DNA of 54,454 bases from Bacteroidaceae bacterium (GCA_017617315.1 JAFZWM010000016.1:1-54454), one strand, 5' to 3'. Shown: positions 1-10,407, counted from the stretch's first letter. Notes: generated from the letters alone by a model not told the origin. Numbers and translations: made by a program.

Positions 1-48
1 CACAAGATGGCTGAGGCTAACCGTGCATTCGCTCACTTCAGATTCTAA
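1..48 (+). CDS. rpsG: 30S ribosomal protein S7, C-terminal end (partial)
   Basis: Only the last 15 codons and a TAA stop are inside the window. The residues end in ANRAFAHFRF, the characteristic C-terminus of bacterial S7 in Bacteroidota. S7 nucleates assembly of the 30S head. The position directly upstream of fusA matches the usual rpsL-rpsG-fusA (str operon) order. The 36-base gap to fusA shows no terminator, so the genes are probably co-transcribed. Confidence 0.9.
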   Translation, partial: HKMAEANRAFAHFRF

Positions 49-84
49 TCAATCTAGTTTTAACACTTCAACAATTAAGAAAAA

Positions 85-2205
85 ATGGCAAAAGCAGATT
101 TGCATTATACGAGAAATATCGGTATCATGGCTCACATCGATGCTGGTAAGACTACAACATCAGAGCGTATTTTGTTCTACACTGGTCTTACACACAAAAT
201 CGGTGAGGTGCACGATGGTGCAGCTACAATGGACTGGATGGTTCAGGAGCAGGAGCGTGGTATCACTATTACTTCAGCTGCAACAACAACATTCTGGAAC
301 TGGGATAATCACCAGTACAAGATCAACTTGATTGATACTCCGGGACACGTTGACTTTACTGCTGAGGTTGAGCGTTCACTTCGTGTACTCGACGGTGCAG
401 TTGCTACATATTGTGCAGTAGGTGGTGTTGAGCCACAGTCAGAGACTGTATGGCGTCAGGCTGACAAGTACAATGTTCCACGTATCGGTTATGTAAACAA
501 GATGGACCGTTCTGGTGCTAACTTCTTCGATGTTGTTCGCCAGATGAAGGATGTACTTGGTGCTACAGCTGTGCCTATCAATATTCCAATCGGTGCAGAG
601 GAGAACTTCAAGGGTGTTATCGACCTTATCAAGATGAAGGCTATCCTTTGGCACGATGAGACAATGGGTGCTGACTATGATGTTGAGGATATTCCTGCTG
701 ACTTGGCTGACGAGGCTGAGGAGTGGAGAACAAAACTTCTTGAGTATGCTGCTGAGTGCGACGAGGCTTTGATGGAGAAGTTCTTCGATGATCCTTCTAC
801 TATCACTAACGAGGAGCTTATCGCTGCTATCCGCAAGGGTACACTTTCTATGCAGATCACTCCAATGTGCTGCGGTTCTTCATTCAAGAACAAGGGTGTT
901 CAGACATTGCTCGACTATGTTTGTATGTTCTTGCCTTCTCCAGTAGATACTCCAGCTGTTGTTGGTACAAACCCAGACACTGGTGCTGAGGAGGATCGCC
1001 GTCCTGCTGAGGATGAGAAGACTTCTGCTCTTGCATTTAAGATTGCAACTGATCCATACGTTGGTCGTTTGACATTCTTCCGTGTTTACTCAGGTAAGGT
1101 AGAGGCAGGTTCTTACGTTTACAATGTTCGTTCTGGTAAGAAGGAGCGTGTAAGCCGTCTGTTCCAGATGCACTCAAACAAGCAGAACCCAGTTGACGTA
1201 ATCGGCGCTGGTGATATCGGTGCAGGTGTTGGTTTCAAGGATATCCGTACTGGTGATACACTTGCTGACGAGGATGCACCAATCGTACTTGAGTCAATGG
1301 AGTTCCCAGAGCCAGTTATCGGTATTGCTATCGAGCCTAAGACTCAGAGCGACGTTGATAAGTTGGGTATCGGTCTTGCTAAGCTTGCTGAGGAGGATCC
1401 AACATTTACTGTTAGAACTGACGAGCAGAGTGGCCAGACAGTTATCTCAGGTATGGGTGAGCTTCACTTGGATATCATCATCGACCGTTTGAAGCGTGAG
1501 TTTAAGGTTGAGTGTAACCAGGGTAAGCCACAGGTTAACTACAAGGAGGCTATCACTCAGACTGTAATGGGTCACCGTGAAATCTACAAGAAGCAGTCAG
1601 GTGGTCGTGGTAAGTTCGCTGATATCATCGTTAATGTAGGTCCTGTTGATGAGGACTTCAAGGAAGGTGGTCTTCAGTTCGTTAACGAGGTTACTGGTGG
1701 TAACATTCCTAAGGAGTTCATCCCATCTGTACAGAAGGGCTTCGAGAACGCAATGAAGAATGGTGTTCTTGGTGGATTCCCAATGGATTCTTTGAAGGTT
1801 GTTCTTGAGGACGGTTCGTTCCACCCAGTGGATTCAGACCAGCTTTCATTCGAGATCTGTGCTCTTCAGGCATACAAGAACGTATGTGCTAAGGCTAAGC
1901 CAGTCTTGATGGAGCCTATGATGAAGCTTGAGGTTGTAACTCCAGAGGAGAACATGGGTGATGTTATCGGTGACTTGAACAAGCGTCGTGGCCAGGTTGA
2001 GGGTATGGAGAGCAGCCGTTCTGGTGCTCGTATCGTCAAGGCTATGGTTCCACTTGCTGAGATGTTCGGTTACGTTACAGCACTTCGTACTATCACTTCA
2101 GGTCGTGCAACTTCTTCAATGACTTACGATCACCACGCACCAGTATCAAGCTCAATCGCTAAGGCTGTGCTTGAGGAGTGCAAGGGTCGTACAGATCTTG
2201 TATAA
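85..2205 (+). CDS. fusA: Elongation factor G
   Basis: A 706-residue translational GTPase that moves tRNAs and mRNA through the ribosome after peptide bond formation, and helps recycle ribosomes. The G-domain motifs are intact: P-loop AHIDAGKT (residues 16-23), DTPGH (84-88) and NKMD (138-141). Domains II-V follow at normal length. The start [19 protein letters not shown] is typical for the family. It sits between rpsG and rpsJ, as expected for the primary EF-G of the str operon rather than a stand-alone paralogue. The intact GTPase motifs also argue for the canonical enzyme. The gene has no Shine-Dalgarno sequence, only an A-rich leader. Confidence 0.98.
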   Translation: MAKADLHYTRNIGIMAHIDAGKTTTSERILFYTGLTHKIGEVHDGAATMDWMVQEQERGITITSAATTTFWNWDNHQYKINLIDTPGHVDFTAEVERSLRVLDGAVATYCAVGGVEPQSETVWRQADKYNVPRIGYVNKMDRSGANFFDVVRQMKDVLGATAVPINIPIGAEENFKGVIDLIKMKAILWHDETMGADYDVEDIPADLADEAEEWRTKLLEYAAECDEALMEKFFDDPSTITNEELIAAIRKGTLSMQITPMCCGSSFKNKGVQTLLDYVCMFLPSPVDTPAVVGTNPDTGAEEDRRPAEDEKTSALAFKIATDPYVGRLTFFRVYSGKVEAGSYVYNVRSGKKERVSRLFQMHSNKQNPVDVIGAGDIGAGVGFKDIRTGDTLADEDAPIVLESMEFPEPVIGIAIEPKTQSDVDKLGIGLAKLAEEDPTFTVRTDEQSGQTVISGMGELHLDIIIDRLKREFKVECNQGKPQVNYKEAITQTVMGHREIYKKQSGGRGKFADIIVNVGPVDEDFKEGGLQFVNEVTGGNIPKEFIPSVQKGFENAMKNGVLGGFPMDSLKVVLEDGSFHPVDSDQLSFEICALQAYKNVCAKAKPVLMEPMMKLEVVTPEENMGDVIGDLNKRRGQVEGMESSRSGARIVKAMVPLAEMFGYVTALRTITSGRATSSMTYDHHAPVSSSIAKAVLEECKGRTDLV

Positions 2206-2217
2206 TTAGAATAAATA

Positions 2218-2269
2218 GAGTTAGAGGTGCCAGTTAGCGAATGACTCTTAACTGGCATACCTCTTACTC
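2218..2269 (+). promoter_or_regulatory. Long imperfect hairpin in the fusA-rpsJ gap (candidate leader regulator)
   Basis: GCCAGTTA (2229-2236) pairs with TAACTGGC (2249-2256). AGAGGT (2223-2228) pairs with ACCTCT (2259-2264) across a 2-base AT bulge, and GAGT (2218-2221) pairs with ACTC (2266-2269). The apical loop is 12 bases. No T-tract follows, so it is not a standard intrinsic terminator. It lies 30 bases before rpsJ, where other bacteria place the autoregulatory S10 leader. A regulatory role is inference. Confidence 0.5.
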
Positions 2270-2299
2270 CTTATTATATTAACAATTTAATAAAACAAA

Positions 2300-2605
2300 A
2301 TGAGTCAGAAAATTAGAATTAAACTAAAATCTTACGATCACAACTTGGTCGACAAGTCTGCCGAGAAGATTGTAAAGACAGTTAAGGCAACAGGCGCTAT
2401 CGTTAGCGGTCCTATTCCATTGCCAACACACAAGCGTATCTTCACTGTTAACCGTTCTACATTCGTTAACAAGAAGTCTCGCGAGCAGTTCGAGCTTTCT
2501 TCATTCAAGAGACTGATCGACATCTATAGCTCTACAGCTAAGACTGTTGACGCTTTGATGAAGCTTGAGCTTCCAAGTGGTGTAGAAGTTGAGATTAAGG
2601 TTTAG
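2300..2605 (+). CDS. rpsJ: 30S ribosomal protein S10
   Basis: A 101-residue protein of the 30S head, known in other bacteria also as a transcription antitermination partner (NusE). The sequence [20 protein letters not shown] is the family N-terminus, and the length matches the family. It opens the S10 operon and is preceded by the fusA-rpsJ hairpin. The leader before the ATG is A-rich with no Shine-Dalgarno motif, as is normal in Bacteroidota. rplC follows after 32 bases. Confidence 0.98.
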   Translation: MSQKIRIKLKSYDHNLVDKSAEKIVKTVKATGAIVSGPIPLPTHKRIFTVNRSTFVNKKSREQFELSSFKRLIDIYSSTAKTVDALMKLELPSGVEVEIKV

Positions 2606-2637
2606 TACATTAAAAGATTTTATTAAAAATTACTGAA

Positions 2638-3255
2638 ATGCCAGGATTATTAGGAAAGAAAATCGGAATGACATCCGTATTCAGTGCCGAGGGTAAGAAC
2701 GTACCATGCACTGTTATCGAAGTAGGTCCTTGTGTTGTTACTCAGATCAAGAGTGTCGAGAAAGATGGTTATGCTGCCGTTCAGGTAGGTTTCCAGGATG
2801 CTAAGGAGAAGAATACTTCTAAGCCAATGATGGGACACTTTAAGAAGGCTGGTGTAACACCAAAGCGCCACTTGGCCGAATTCAAAGATTTTGACACTGA
2901 GTACAATCTCGGTGATGTGATTACAGTTGAGCTGTTCAACGATGCTAACTTCGTTGATGTAGTTGGTACATCTAAGGGTAAGGGCTTCCAGGGCGTTGTT
3001 AAGCGTCACGGTTTCGGTGGTGTAGGCCAGAGCACTCACGGTCAGGACGACCGTCTGCGCAAGCCAGGTTCTATCGGTGCTTGTTCATACCCAGCTAAGG
3101 TGTTCAAGGGTATGCGCATGGGCGGCCAGATGGGTGGCGACCGCGTTACTACTCACAACCTACAGGTGTTAAAGGTTATTCCTGAGCACAACCTTCTTTT
3201 GATTAAGGGTTCTGTTCCGGGATGTAAAGGTTCAATCGTAATAATTGAGAAATAA
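2638..3255 (+). CDS. rplC: 50S ribosomal protein L3
   Basis: A 205-residue early-assembly protein of the large subunit whose extension reaches toward the peptidyl transferase centre. It begins [15 protein letters not shown] and carries the conserved loop with [10 protein letters not shown] and RKPGSIG. The TAA stop overlaps the rplD ATG by one base (TAATG), so the two are probably translationally coupled. The order rpsJ-rplC-rplD is the conserved S10 operon arrangement. Confidence 0.98.
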   Translation: MPGLLGKKIGMTSVFSAEGKNVPCTVIEVGPCVVTQIKSVEKDGYAAVQVGFQDAKEKNTSKPMMGHFKKAGVTPKRHLAEFKDFDTEYNLGDVITVELFNDANFVDVVGTSKGKGFQGVVKRHGFGGVGQSTHGQDDRLRKPGSIGACSYPAKVFKGMRMGGQMGGDRVTTHNLQVLKVIPEHNLLLIKGSVPGCKGSIVIIEK

Positions 3256-3884
3256 TGGAAGTTAATGTATTAAATATTAAGGGCGAGGAAACTGGTAAGA
3301 AGGTTACTCTTAACGATGCAATCTTTGCTATCGAGCCTAACGATCATGCTATTTATCTTGACGTAAAGCAGTACATGGCTAATCAGCGTCAGGGTACAGC
3401 TAAGTCTAAGGAAAGAAGTGAGGTTAGCGGTTCTACTCGCAAGCTCGGTCGTCAGAAGGGTGGCGGCGGTGCTCGTCGTGGTGATATCAACTCTCCAGTT
3501 TTGGTAGGTGGTGGTCGTGTATTCGGTCCAACTCCACGCGACTATGGCTTCAAGTTGAACAAGAAGGTTAAGACTCTTGCTCGCAAGAGCGCATTGTCTT
3601 ACAAGGCTCAGGCTAACGCTATTTTGGTAGTTGAAGATTTCAATTTTGAGGCTCCAAAGACCAAGGAGTTCGTAGCTATGTCAAATAATCTCAAAGTTGC
3701 TGATAAAAAGTTGCTTGTAGTTTTGCCAGAAGCAAATAAAAATGTATATTTGTCTGCTCGTAATATCCAGCGCGCTGACGTAGCTATAGCTTCTGCAATT
3801 AACACTTACAAGGTGTTGAACGCAGACGCTTTGGTCGTTACTGAGAGTTCATTGAAGGAAATTGAAAAAAACTTAATCAAATAA
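3255..3884 (+). CDS. rplD: 50S ribosomal protein L4
   Basis: A 209-residue protein that lines the peptide exit tunnel through an extended internal loop. The loop is recognisable around residues 55-85, with the basic stretch [19 protein letters not shown]. In proteobacteria L4 is also the repressor of the S10 operon. Whether that holds here is unknown, but a structured leader is present upstream of rpsJ. The start overlaps the rplC stop by one base. Confidence 0.97.
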   Translation: MEVNVLNIKGEETGKKVTLNDAIFAIEPNDHAIYLDVKQYMANQRQGTAKSKERSEVSGSTRKLGRQKGGGGARRGDINSPVLVGGGRVFGPTPRDYGFKLNKKVKTLARKSALSYKAQANAILVVEDFNFEAPKTKEFVAMSNNLKVADKKLLVVLPEANKNVYLSARNIQRADVAIASAINTYKVLNADALVVTESSLKEIEKNLIK

Positions 3885-3890
3885 GGAGGT
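3883..3890 (+). promoter_or_regulatory. Strong Shine-Dalgarno sequence before rplW
   Basis: AAGGAGGT ends six bases before the rplW ATG. This is an almost complete complement of the 16S 3' end. It overlaps the rplD stop codon region. Most genes in this window have only A/T-rich leaders, so this site stands out and supports the rplW start at 3897. Confidence 0.8.
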
Positions 3891-3896
3891 TAGAAT

Positions 3897-4241
3897 ATGG
3901 CATTTATCATCAAACCGCTGATTACAGAGAAAATGACTGCAATCACAACTAAGTCTTCTGAAGACAAGACTTACAAGATTAAGGGCGAGACTCGTACAAA
4001 GGTTGCACAGCCTAAGTATGGTTTCCTTGTAAAGCCTGAAGCTAACAAGATTGAGATTAAGAAGGAAGTTGAGAACCTTTACAACGTAACAGTTGTAGCA
4101 GTTAACACTCTTAACTACGCAGGTAGAAACAAGAGCCGCTACACAAAGGCAGGTCTTATCCAGGGCCGCACAAATGCCGTTAAGAAGGCAATCGTGACTT
4201 TGAAGGAAGGCGATACTATTGATTTTTATAGTAATATTTAA
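3897..4241 (+). CDS. rplW: 50S ribosomal protein L23
   Basis: A 114-residue protein at the peptide exit of the large subunit, the docking site for trigger factor and signal recognition particle. The N-terminus MAFIIKPLITEKMT matches the family. At 114 residues it is slightly longer than the usual 95-100, with the extra length in the loop region. The start is fixed by an upstream AAGGAGGT. It is followed closely by rplB. Confidence 0.96.
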   Translation: MAFIIKPLITEKMTAITTKSSEDKTYKIKGETRTKVAQPKYGFLVKPEANKIEIKKEVENLYNVTVVAVNTLNYAGRNKSRYTKAGLIQGRTNAVKKAIVTLKEGDTIDFYSNI

Positions 4242-4248
4242 ATAAAAG

Positions 4249-5073
4249 ATGGCAGTACGTAAATTTAAGCCCACAACACCGGGTCAGAGACACAAGATTA
4301 TTGGTACTTTCGAAGAAATTACTGCATCAGTACCAGAAAAATCTCTTGTATGCGGTAAGCGCTCAACAGGTGGCCGTAACAATGTCGGAAAGATGACAAT
4401 GCGCTACAACGGCGGCGGTCACAAGAGAAAGTTCCGTTTCATCGATTTCAAGAGAGAGAAGGATGGTGTTCCAGCTGTAGTAAAGACAATTGAGTACGAT
4501 CCAAACCGTTCGGCTCGTATCGCATTGTTGTTCTACGCTGATGGTGAAAAGCGTTATATTATTGCTCCTAACGGTCTGCAGGTTGGCAGTACTTTGATGT
4601 CTGGAGAGAAGGCTGCACCTGAGGTTGGTAATGCACTTCCATTGCAGAACATCCCAGTCGGTACTGTAATACACAACATCGAGCTTCGTCCAGGTCAGGG
4701 CGCTCTCCTTGTTCGTTCTGCAGGTAATTTCGCTCAGTTAACTTCACGCGACGGTGACTATTGTGTTATCAAGTTGCCTTCAGGCGAGCTTCGCAAGGTA
4801 TTGGGCACATGCAAGGCTACAATCGGTAGCGTAGGTAACTCAGACCACTCACTTGAGTCATCAGGTAAGGCAGGTCGCTCACGCTGGTTGGGCCGTCGTC
4901 CACACAACCGTGGTGTCGTTATGAACCCAGTTGATCACCCAATGGGTGGTGGTGAAGGTCGTCAGTCTGGTGGTCACCCACGTTCACGTAAGGGATTGTA
5001 TGCTAAGGGTCTTAAGACAAGACGTCCAAAGAAGCAGTCTAACAAGTATATTATCGAAAGAGCTAAAAAGTAA
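4249..5073 (+). CDS. rplB: 50S ribosomal protein L2
   Basis: A 274-residue primary rRNA-binding protein needed for subunit association and peptidyl transfer. The conserved segment [15 protein letters not shown] is present, with the invariant histidine at about residue 230. Length and the basic glycine-rich C-terminus are normal. It lies seven bases after rplW within the S10 operon. Confidence 0.98.
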   Translation: MAVRKFKPTTPGQRHKIIGTFEEITASVPEKSLVCGKRSTGGRNNVGKMTMRYNGGGHKRKFRFIDFKREKDGVPAVVKTIEYDPNRSARIALLFYADGEKRYIIAPNGLQVGSTLMSGEKAAPEVGNALPLQNIPVGTVIHNIELRPGQGALLVRSAGNFAQLTSRDGDYCVIKLPSGELRKVLGTCKATIGSVGNSDHSLESSGKAGRSRWLGRRPHNRGVVMNPVDHPMGGGEGRQSGGHPRSRKGLYAKGLKTRRPKKQSNKYIIERAKK

Positions 5074-5093
5074 CTAAGTTAATTGAGTAAATT

Positions 5094-5357
5094 ATGAGTC
5101 GTTCATTAAAAAAAGGTCCATACATCAACGTAAGTCTTGAGAAGAAGATACTTGCTATGAATGAGAGTGGCAAGAAGAACGTTGTTAAAACATGGGCTAG
5201 AGCTTCAATGATTTCCCCAGATTTCGTGGGACATACAGTTGCAGTTCACAACGGAAATAAATTTATTCCTGTTTATGTTACTGAGAACATGGTTGGTCAC
5301 AAACTAGGTGAATTTGCTCCAACACGCAGATTCGGCGGCCACGCAGGTAAGAAATAG
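5094..5357 (+). CDS. rpsS: 30S ribosomal protein S19
   Basis: An 87-residue head protein of the small subunit that contacts the A-site tRNA and L5. [11 protein letters not shown] at the start and [10 protein letters not shown] at the end are family hallmarks. Its place between rplB and rplV is the conserved S10 operon position. The spacers on both sides are short and A-rich. Confidence 0.97.
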   Translation: MSRSLKKGPYINVSLEKKILAMNESGKKNVVKTWARASMISPDFVGHTVAVHNGNKFIPVYVTENMVGHKLGEFAPTRRFGGHAGKK

Positions 5358-5398
5358 GAACGAGATTTGTTAAGATTAAAAAGAAGAATAATATAATC

Positions 5399-5803
5399 AT
5401 GGGCAAAAGAAAGAAGATTGCTTCTGCTGCAAGAAAAGAGGCACAGAAAACCCAGTCTTTCGCTACAATGCGAAATGTTCCTTCTTCACCACGCAAGATG
5501 AGATATGTTGTTGACATGATTCGTGGAATGGAGGTTAATAGAGCACTTGGTACTTTGAAGTTCTCAAGCAAGGCTGCTTCTGCTGGCGTAGAAAAGTTGT
5601 TGCGCTCAGCAATCGCAAACTGGGAACAGAAGAATGATCGCAAGGCTGAAGAGGGCGAACTTTTTGTAACTACAGCATTTGTTGACGAGGGTGTAACTCT
5701 TAAGAGAATGAGACCAGCACCACAGGGTAGAGGTTACAGAATCCGCAAACGTTCAAATCACGTGACTTTGTACGTTGATACAAAAACTAATGATAAAGAC
5801 TAA
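5399..5803 (+). CDS. rplV: 50S ribosomal protein L22
   Basis: A 134-residue protein whose beta-hairpin lines the exit tunnel beside L4. The hairpin segment is visible near the C-terminus ([20 protein letters not shown]), where macrolide-resistance changes occur in other species. It is longer than the usual ~110 residues because of a basic N-terminal extension starting [16 protein letters not shown]. Only four bases separate it from rpsC. Confidence 0.96.
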   Translation: MGKRKKIASAARKEAQKTQSFATMRNVPSSPRKMRYVVDMIRGMEVNRALGTLKFSSKAASAGVEKLLRSAIANWEQKNDRKAEEGELFVTTAFVDEGVTLKRMRPAPQGRGYRIRKRSNHVTLYVDTKTNDKD

Positions 5804-5807
5804 ATAG

Positions 5808-6539
5808 ATGGGACAGAAAGTTAATCCGATAAGTAACAGACTTGGTATTATCCGTGGTTGGGATTCTAATTGGTATGGCGGCAAGAACTTCGGCGATTCT
5901 CTGCTAGAGGACAGCAAAATCCGCAAGTACCTGAATGCTCGTCTTGCTAAGGCTAGCGTTTCAAGAATCGTTATAGAGCGTACATTGAAGCTCGTTACTA
6001 TTACAGTTTGCACTGCTCGTCCAGGTATTATCATTGGTAAGGGTGGCCAGGAAGTTGACAAGCTAAAGGAAGAGTTGAAGAAGATCACAGACAAGGATAT
6101 TCAGATCAACATCTTCGAGATTAAGAAGCCAGAACTCGATGCAGTCATTGTTGCTAACAACATCGCTCGCCAGGTAGAGGGTAAGATCGCTTACCGCCGT
6201 GCTATCAAGATGGCTGTTGCAAACACTATGAGAATGGGTGCTGAGGGTATCAAGGTTTTGATCTCTGGTCGTCTTAACGGTGCAGAAATGGCACGTTCTG
6301 AAATGTTCAAGGAAGGCCGTACACCATTGCACACATTCCGTGCAGATATCGACTATTGCCACACTGAGGCTTTGACTAAGGTTGGTTTGCTTGGTATCAA
6401 GGTATGGATTTGCAAGGGTGAGGTTTATGGCAAGAGAGATCTTGCTCCTAACTTCGTTCAGGCTAAGGAGAATGGTCGTGGTAATGGTAACAACAACGGC
6501 AAGAGAAATTTCAGAAACAAAAAGAACAACAATCGCTAA
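5808..6539 (+). CDS. rpsC: 30S ribosomal protein S3
   Basis: A 243-residue protein at the mRNA entry tunnel. It contains the KH domain with the GxxG loop in [20 protein letters not shown] (about residues 68-87) and the S3 C-terminal domain with [20 protein letters not shown]. The last ~25 residues form a low-complexity tail rich in Gly, Asn, Lys and Arg, probably disordered and RNA-contacting. The start [13 protein letters not shown] is typical of Bacteroidota. Confidence 0.97.
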   Translation: MGQKVNPISNRLGIIRGWDSNWYGGKNFGDSLLEDSKIRKYLNARLAKASVSRIVIERTLKLVTITVCTARPGIIIGKGGQEVDKLKEELKKITDKDIQINIFEIKKPELDAVIVANNIARQVEGKIAYRRAIKMAVANTMRMGAEGIKVLISGRLNGAEMARSEMFKEGRTPLHTFRADIDYCHTEALTKVGLLGIKVWICKGEVYGKRDLAPNFVQAKENGRGNGNNNGKRNFRNKKNNNR

Positions 6540-6552
6540 TTAGTTAGACATT

Positions 6553-6978
6553 ATGTTACAACCAAAAAGAACCAAATATAGAAGACCGCAAAAGGGCCGC
6601 TGCAAGGGTAATGCCCAGAGAGGTAACCAGTTGGCCTTCGGAACATTCGGTATCAAGTCATTGGATACAAGATGGCTTACAGGTCGTCAGATTGAGGCTG
6701 CTCGTGTTGCCGTAACACGTTACATGCAGCGTGAAGGTCAGATTTGGATTCGTGTCTTCCCTGATAAACCAATCACTAAGAAGCCAGCCGACGTCCGAAT
6801 GGGTAAGGGTAAGGGTGATCCAGTAGGATATGTATTCCCATTGACTCCTGGTCGTATCATCTTCGAGGTAGAAGGTGTACCTTATGAAATCGCTAAGGAA
6901 GCTCTGCGCCTTGCAGCTCAGAAACTTCCAGTGACTACAAAGTTTATTGTTAGACGTGATTACGATAAAAACGCTTAA
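6553..6978 (+). CDS. rplP: 50S ribosomal protein L16
   Basis: A 141-residue protein at the A-site side of the large subunit. The start [16 protein letters not shown] and the central [16 protein letters not shown] are diagnostic. It is followed two bases later by rpmC, the usual rpsC-rplP-rpmC-rpsQ order, suggesting coupled translation. Confidence 0.98.
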   Translation: MLQPKRTKYRRPQKGRCKGNAQRGNQLAFGTFGIKSLDTRWLTGRQIEAARVAVTRYMQREGQIWIRVFPDKPITKKPADVRMGKGKGDPVGYVFPLTPGRIIFEVEGVPYEIAKEALRLAAQKLPVTTKFIVRRDYDKNA

Positions 6979-6980
6979 TT

Positions 6981-7175
6981 ATGAAGATAGCAGAAGTAAG
7001 AGAATTGTCAGATAAGGATTTAGCTGAAAGAATAGAGACTGAGGTAGCTAACTACAATCAGATGAAGTTAAATCATTCTATCTCTCCGTTGCAGAACACT
7101 GCACAGATTAAGGCGTTGCGCCGTACGATTGCTCGTATGAAGTCAGAATTGCGTCAGAGAGAACTTAAAAAATAA
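6981..7175 (+). CDS. rpmC: 50S ribosomal protein L29
   Basis: A 64-residue helical-hairpin protein near the exit tunnel that contacts L23 and nascent-chain factors. It has the family pattern [14 protein letters not shown] and ends with the [17 protein letters not shown] helix. Its stop codon overlaps a possible upstream ATG of rpsQ at 7175, but the preferred rpsQ start lies nine bases further on. Confidence 0.96.
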   Translation: MKIAEVRELSDKDLAERIETEVANYNQMKLNHSISPLQNTAQIKALRRTIARMKSELRQRELKK

Positions 7176-7183
7176 TGCTCCTC

Positions 7184-7438
7184 ATGGAAAGAAATTTAAG
7201 AAAGCAGAGAACAGGTGTTGTTATTAGCGACAAGATGGATAAGACTATTGTTGTTGCCGCTAAGTTCAAAGAGAAGCACCCTATCTATGGTAAGTTCGTT
7301 AGCAAGACTAAGAAGTACCATGCACATGACGAAAAGAATGACAGTCATGTTGGTGATACAGTTTTGATCATGGAGACTCGTCCATTGAGCAAGACTAAGA
7401 GATGGAGACTAGTTGAAATTATTGAAAGAGCTAAGTAA
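7184..7438 (+). CDS. rpsQ: 30S ribosomal protein S17
   Basis: An 84-residue primary 16S-binding OB-fold protein. I chose the ATG at 7184, giving [20 protein letters not shown], because Bacteroidota S17 proteins begin with this pattern. The in-frame ATG at 7175 would add only Met-Leu-Leu and overlap the rpmC stop. The core [19 protein letters not shown] is typical. rplN follows after two bases. Confidence 0.93.
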   Translation: MERNLRKQRTGVVISDKMDKTIVVAAKFKEKHPIYGKFVSKTKKYHAHDEKNDSHVGDTVLIMETRPLSKTKRWRLVEIIERAK

Positions 7439-7440
7439 TT

Positions 7441-7806
7441 ATGATACAGGCAGAATCAAGATTGGTAGTAGCTGATAACAGCGGTGCTCGTGAAGCTAAG
7501 TGTATCCGTGTATTGGGTGGAACTAAGCGCCGTTATGCTTCTGTAGGTGACACTATCGTTGTCGCTGTACAGAATGTTATCCCATCAAGTGATGTAAAGA
7601 AGGGTGCGGTATCAAAGGCTTTGATTGTACGTACTAAGAAGGAGATTCGTCGTGCTGACGGTTCTTATATTCGTTTTGATGATAATGCTTGCGTATTGTT
7701 GAACAATGCAGGTGAGTTGAGAGGTAGTCGTATTTTCGGTCCTGTTGCACGTGAGTTGCGTGCTGCTAACATGAAGGTTGTTTCATTAGCACCTGAAGTA
7801 CTTTAA
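7441..7806 (+). CDS. rplN: 50S ribosomal protein L14
   Basis: A 121-residue beta-barrel protein at the subunit interface, where it forms a bridge and binds the anti-association factor RsfS in other bacteria. The start [16 protein letters not shown] and the motif [12 protein letters not shown] are strongly conserved. It is the first gene of the spc-type segment and is contiguous with rpsQ. Confidence 0.98.
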   Translation: MIQAESRLVVADNSGAREAKCIRVLGGTKRRYASVGDTIVVAVQNVIPSSDVKKGAVSKALIVRTKKEIRRADGSYIRFDDNACVLLNNAGELRGSRIFGPVARELRAANMKVVSLAPEVL

Positions 7807-7824
7807 TTTTATAAGTATACAGTA

Positions 7825-8145
7825 ATGAGTAAGTTACATATTAAGAAAGGCGATACAGTTTACGTCAATACTGGTAAGGATAAGGGAAAGACTGGTAAGG
7901 TAGTTAAGGTTTTCGTTGAGGAGAACCGCGCTATCGTTGAGGGTCTTAACATGGTATCTAAGAGCCAGAAGCCAAGTGCTCAGAACCCAAATGGCGGTAT
8001 CGTAAAGCAGGAAGCCCCTATTCATATCTCTAACTTGAATTTGGTTGACCCTAAGTCAGGTAAGCCAACTCGTGTGGGTATTAAAATTAACGAAGATGGC
8101 ACTAAAGTGCGCGTCGCTAAAAAATCTGGAGAGGAGATTAAGTAA
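7825..8145 (+). CDS. rplX: 50S ribosomal protein L24
   Basis: A 106-residue assembly-initiator protein with an N-terminal KOW motif ([20 protein letters not shown], residues 5-24). The final base of its TAA stop is the first base of the rplE ATG (TAATG), implying translational coupling. Length and gene order are standard. Confidence 0.97.
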   Translation: MSKLHIKKGDTVYVNTGKDKGKTGKVVKVFVEENRAIVEGLNMVSKSQKPSAQNPNGGIVKQEAPIHISNLNLVDPKSGKPTRVGIKINEDGTKVRVAKKSGEEIK

Positions 8146-8699
8146 TGAGTAATACTGCAAACCTTAAGAAAGTCTATGCTGAGAGCATTGCTCCAGCATT
8201 GATGAAACAGTTCAATTATAGCTCAAAGATGCAGATTCCTGTACTGAAGAAGATCGTCATCAACCAGGGTCTTGGTATGGCTACTGCAGACAAGAAGATC
8301 ATCGATGTTGCTATCAATGAGATCACAGCTATCACAGGTCAGAAGGCTGTAGCTACAGTTTCTCGCAAGGACGTTGCAAACTTCAAGTTGCGTAAGAAGA
8401 TGCCTATCGGTGTCATGGTAACATTGCGCCGCGAGAAGATGTACGAGTTCCTTGAGAAGTTGGTTCGCGTGGCATTGCCACGTATCCGCGACTTCAAGGG
8501 TATCGAGAGCAAGTTCGATGGTCGTGGTAACTATACATTGGGTATTCAGGAGCAGATCATCTTCCCAGAAATCAACATCGATTCTATCGAGCGCATTTTG
8601 GGTATGAACATCACTTTCGTTACAACTGCGAAAACAGACGAGGAGGGTTACGCTCTTCTGAAGGAGTTTGGTTTACCATTTAAGGACGCTAAAAAATAA
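8145..8699 (+). CDS. rplE: 50S ribosomal protein L5
   Basis: A 184-residue protein of the central protuberance that binds 5S rRNA and contacts the P-site tRNA. Conserved elements include [23 protein letters not shown] and [19 protein letters not shown]. The start overlaps the rplX stop by one base. Confidence 0.98.
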   Translation: MSNTANLKKVYAESIAPALMKQFNYSSKMQIPVLKKIVINQGLGMATADKKIIDVAINEITAITGQKAVATVSRKDVANFKLRKKMPIGVMVTLRREKMYEFLEKLVRVALPRIRDFKGIESKFDGRGNYTLGIQEQIIFPEINIDSIERILGMNITFVTTAKTDEEGYALLKEFGLPFKDAKK

Positions 8700-8705
8700 T
8701 AAAGT

Positions 8706-9005
8706 ATGGCAAAAGAATCAATGAAGGCTCGTGAAGTAAAGAGAGCTAAACTTGTTGCTAAATATGCTGAGAAGCGTGCTGCTTTGAAGAAGATTGTTAA
8801 CACTGGCGATGCTGCTGAGGCATACGAAGCTGCTCAGAAGTTGCAGTCTATTCCAAAGAACGCTAATCCTATCCGTCTTCACAACCGTTGCAAGCTGACT
8901 GGTCGTCCAAAGGGCTATATCCGTCAGTTCGGAATCTCTCGTATTCAGTTCCGTGAGATGGCTTCAAACGGTTTGATTCCAGGTGTAAAGAAGGCAAGCT
9001 GGTAA
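8706..9005 (+). CDS. rpsN: 30S ribosomal protein S14 (zinc-free type)
   Basis: A 99-residue S14 of the longer, zinc-independent class. Only one cysteine is visible, in [20 protein letters not shown], so there is no C4 zinc ribbon. It ends [13 protein letters not shown], as in the family. It acts in 30S head assembly. At 58 bases, the gap to rpsH is one of the longer ones in the operon. Confidence 0.96.
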   Translation: MAKESMKAREVKRAKLVAKYAEKRAALKKIVNTGDAAEAYEAAQKLQSIPKNANPIRLHNRCKLTGRPKGYIRQFGISRIQFREMASNGLIPGVKKASW

Positions 9006-9063
9006 TAAACAGAACATTTTTAAATATTGTCAGGGTAGTCCTGATTAATTTAATAACATTTAT

Positions 9064-9459
9064 ATGACAGATCCAATAGCAGATTATCTCACCAGATTGA
9101 GAAATGCAATTAGTGCAAAGCACAGAGTTGTTGAAATCCCTGCATCAAACTTGAAGAAGGAGATCACTAAGATCTTGTTCGACAAGGGTTACATCCTGAA
9201 CTACAAGTTCATCGAGGAGGGCCCACAGGGAACAATTAAGGTAGCATTGAAGTACGATGCTGTTAACAAGGTTAACGCTATCAAGAGCCTCAAGCGAGTT
9301 TCTACTCCAGGTTTGCGTAAGTACACAGGCTACAAGGACATGCCGAGAGTTATTAACGGATTGGGTATTGCTATAATATCTACATCTAAAGGTGTAATGA
9401 CTGATAAAGAGGCTTCAGAACTTAAGATAGGTGGTGAAGTGCTTTGTTATGTATATTAA
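9064..9459 (+). CDS. rpsH: 30S ribosomal protein S8
   Basis: A 131-residue primary 16S rRNA-binding protein. It starts MTDPIADYLTRLRNAI and ends with the conserved C-terminal fold containing GIAIISTSKGVMTDKEA and GGEVLCYVY. In E. coli it represses the spc operon by binding its own mRNA. No equivalent could be confirmed here. Confidence 0.97.
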   Translation: MTDPIADYLTRLRNAISAKHRVVEIPASNLKKEITKILFDKGYILNYKFIEEGPQGTIKVALKYDAVNKVNAIKSLKRVSTPGLRKYTGYKDMPRVINGLGIAIISTSKGVMTDKEASELKIGGEVLCYVY

Positions 9460-9460
9460 T

Positions 9461-9466
9461 AGGAGG
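9461..9466 (+). promoter_or_regulatory. Strong Shine-Dalgarno sequence before rplF
   Basis: AGGAGG lies eight bases before the rplF ATG at 9475, straight after the rpsH stop. It is one of three strong ribosome binding sites in this otherwise Shine-Dalgarno-poor block. Confidence 0.75.
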
Positions 9467-9474
9467 ATTCAGAT

Positions 9475-10041
9475 ATGTCAAGAATTGGAAAGTTACCTAT
9501 CGTAGTCCCTGCAGGTGTTACAGTAACACTTAAGGACAATGTGGTTTCAGTTAAGGGCCCAAAGGGTGAGCTAACACAGACAGTTGATCCTTCTATATCT
9601 GTTGATTATACTGACGGCAAGATTTCTTTTGCCCCAGTTGAAGGTGCTGATATTGATCCAAAGCAGCAGCAGGCATTCCACGGTTTGTACCGTGCATTGG
9701 TGAACAATATGGTTCACGGTGTTTCTGAAGGCTACAAGAAGACTTTGGAGTTGGTTGGTGTAGGTTATCGTGCATCTAACCAGGGTAACATCATTGAGTT
9801 TGCTTTGGGTTACACTCATAGCATTTTCTTCGAGTTGCCATCTGAGATTAAGGTTGAAACTAAGTCTGAGAGAAACCAGAATCCAATTATCATATTGGAG
9901 TCTTGCGATAAGCAGTTGTTGGGCCAGGTTTGCTCTAAGATTCGTTCTTTCCGTAAGCCAGAGCCTTACAAAGGAAAGGGTATTTTGTTTGTTGGCGAAC
10001 AGATTCGTAGAAAGTCTGGTAAGTCAGCTGGTGCTAAATAA
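9475..10041 (+). CDS. rplF: 50S ribosomal protein L6
   Basis: A 188-residue protein with two homologous domains, near the factor-binding site of the large subunit. MSRIGKLPIVVPAGVTV opens the protein, and PEPYKGKGI is the conserved C-terminal signature. The start is confirmed by AGGAGG at suitable spacing. rplR follows after 18 bases. Confidence 0.97.
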   Translation: MSRIGKLPIVVPAGVTVTLKDNVVSVKGPKGELTQTVDPSISVDYTDGKISFAPVEGADIDPKQQQAFHGLYRALVNNMVHGVSEGYKKTLELVGVGYRASNQGNIIEFALGYTHSIFFELPSEIKVETKSERNQNPIIILESCDKQLLGQVCSKIRSFRKPEPYKGKGILFVGEQIRRKSGKSAGAK

Positions 10042-10059
10042 TTTTAAACTCCTACGATT

Positions 10060-10401
10060 ATGACAACAAAATCAGATAGACGAATCAAAATCAAATACAG
10101 AGTACGTAATAAGATTACAGGTACAACAGAGCGTCCACGTTTGAGCGTATTCCGCAGCAACAAGCAGATCTATGTACAGGTTATTAACGATTTGACTGGT
10201 GCTACTCTTGCTTCTGCATCTTCACTTGGCATGGAAGCTATGCCTAAGAAGGAGCAGGCTGCCAAGGTTGGCGAACTGATTGCCAAGAAGGCACAGGAAG
10301 CTGGTGTTACTACTGTCGTATTCGACCGTAACGGATACTTGTATCATGGTAGAATCAAGGAGGTAGCTGACGCTGCCCGCAATGGTGGACTTAAATTCTA
10401 A
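10060..10401 (+). CDS. rplR: 50S ribosomal protein L18
   Basis: A 113-residue 5S rRNA-binding protein. The motif [20 protein letters not shown] and the C-terminal [20 protein letters not shown] are diagnostic. Length is normal and rpsE follows six bases later in the conserved order. Confidence 0.97.
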   Translation: MTTKSDRRIKIKYRVRNKITGTTERPRLSVFRSNKQIYVQVINDLTGATLASASSLGMEAMPKKEQAAKVGELIAKKAQEAGVTTVVFDRNGYLYHGRIKEVADAARNGGLKF

Positions 10402-10407
10402 TTAATT

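Noticed and set aside
9028-9045. A TCAGG-GTAGT-CCTGA stem before rpsH as an S8 binding site
   Set aside because: It is only five base pairs and lacks the recognisable S8 internal loop, so it is too weak to call.
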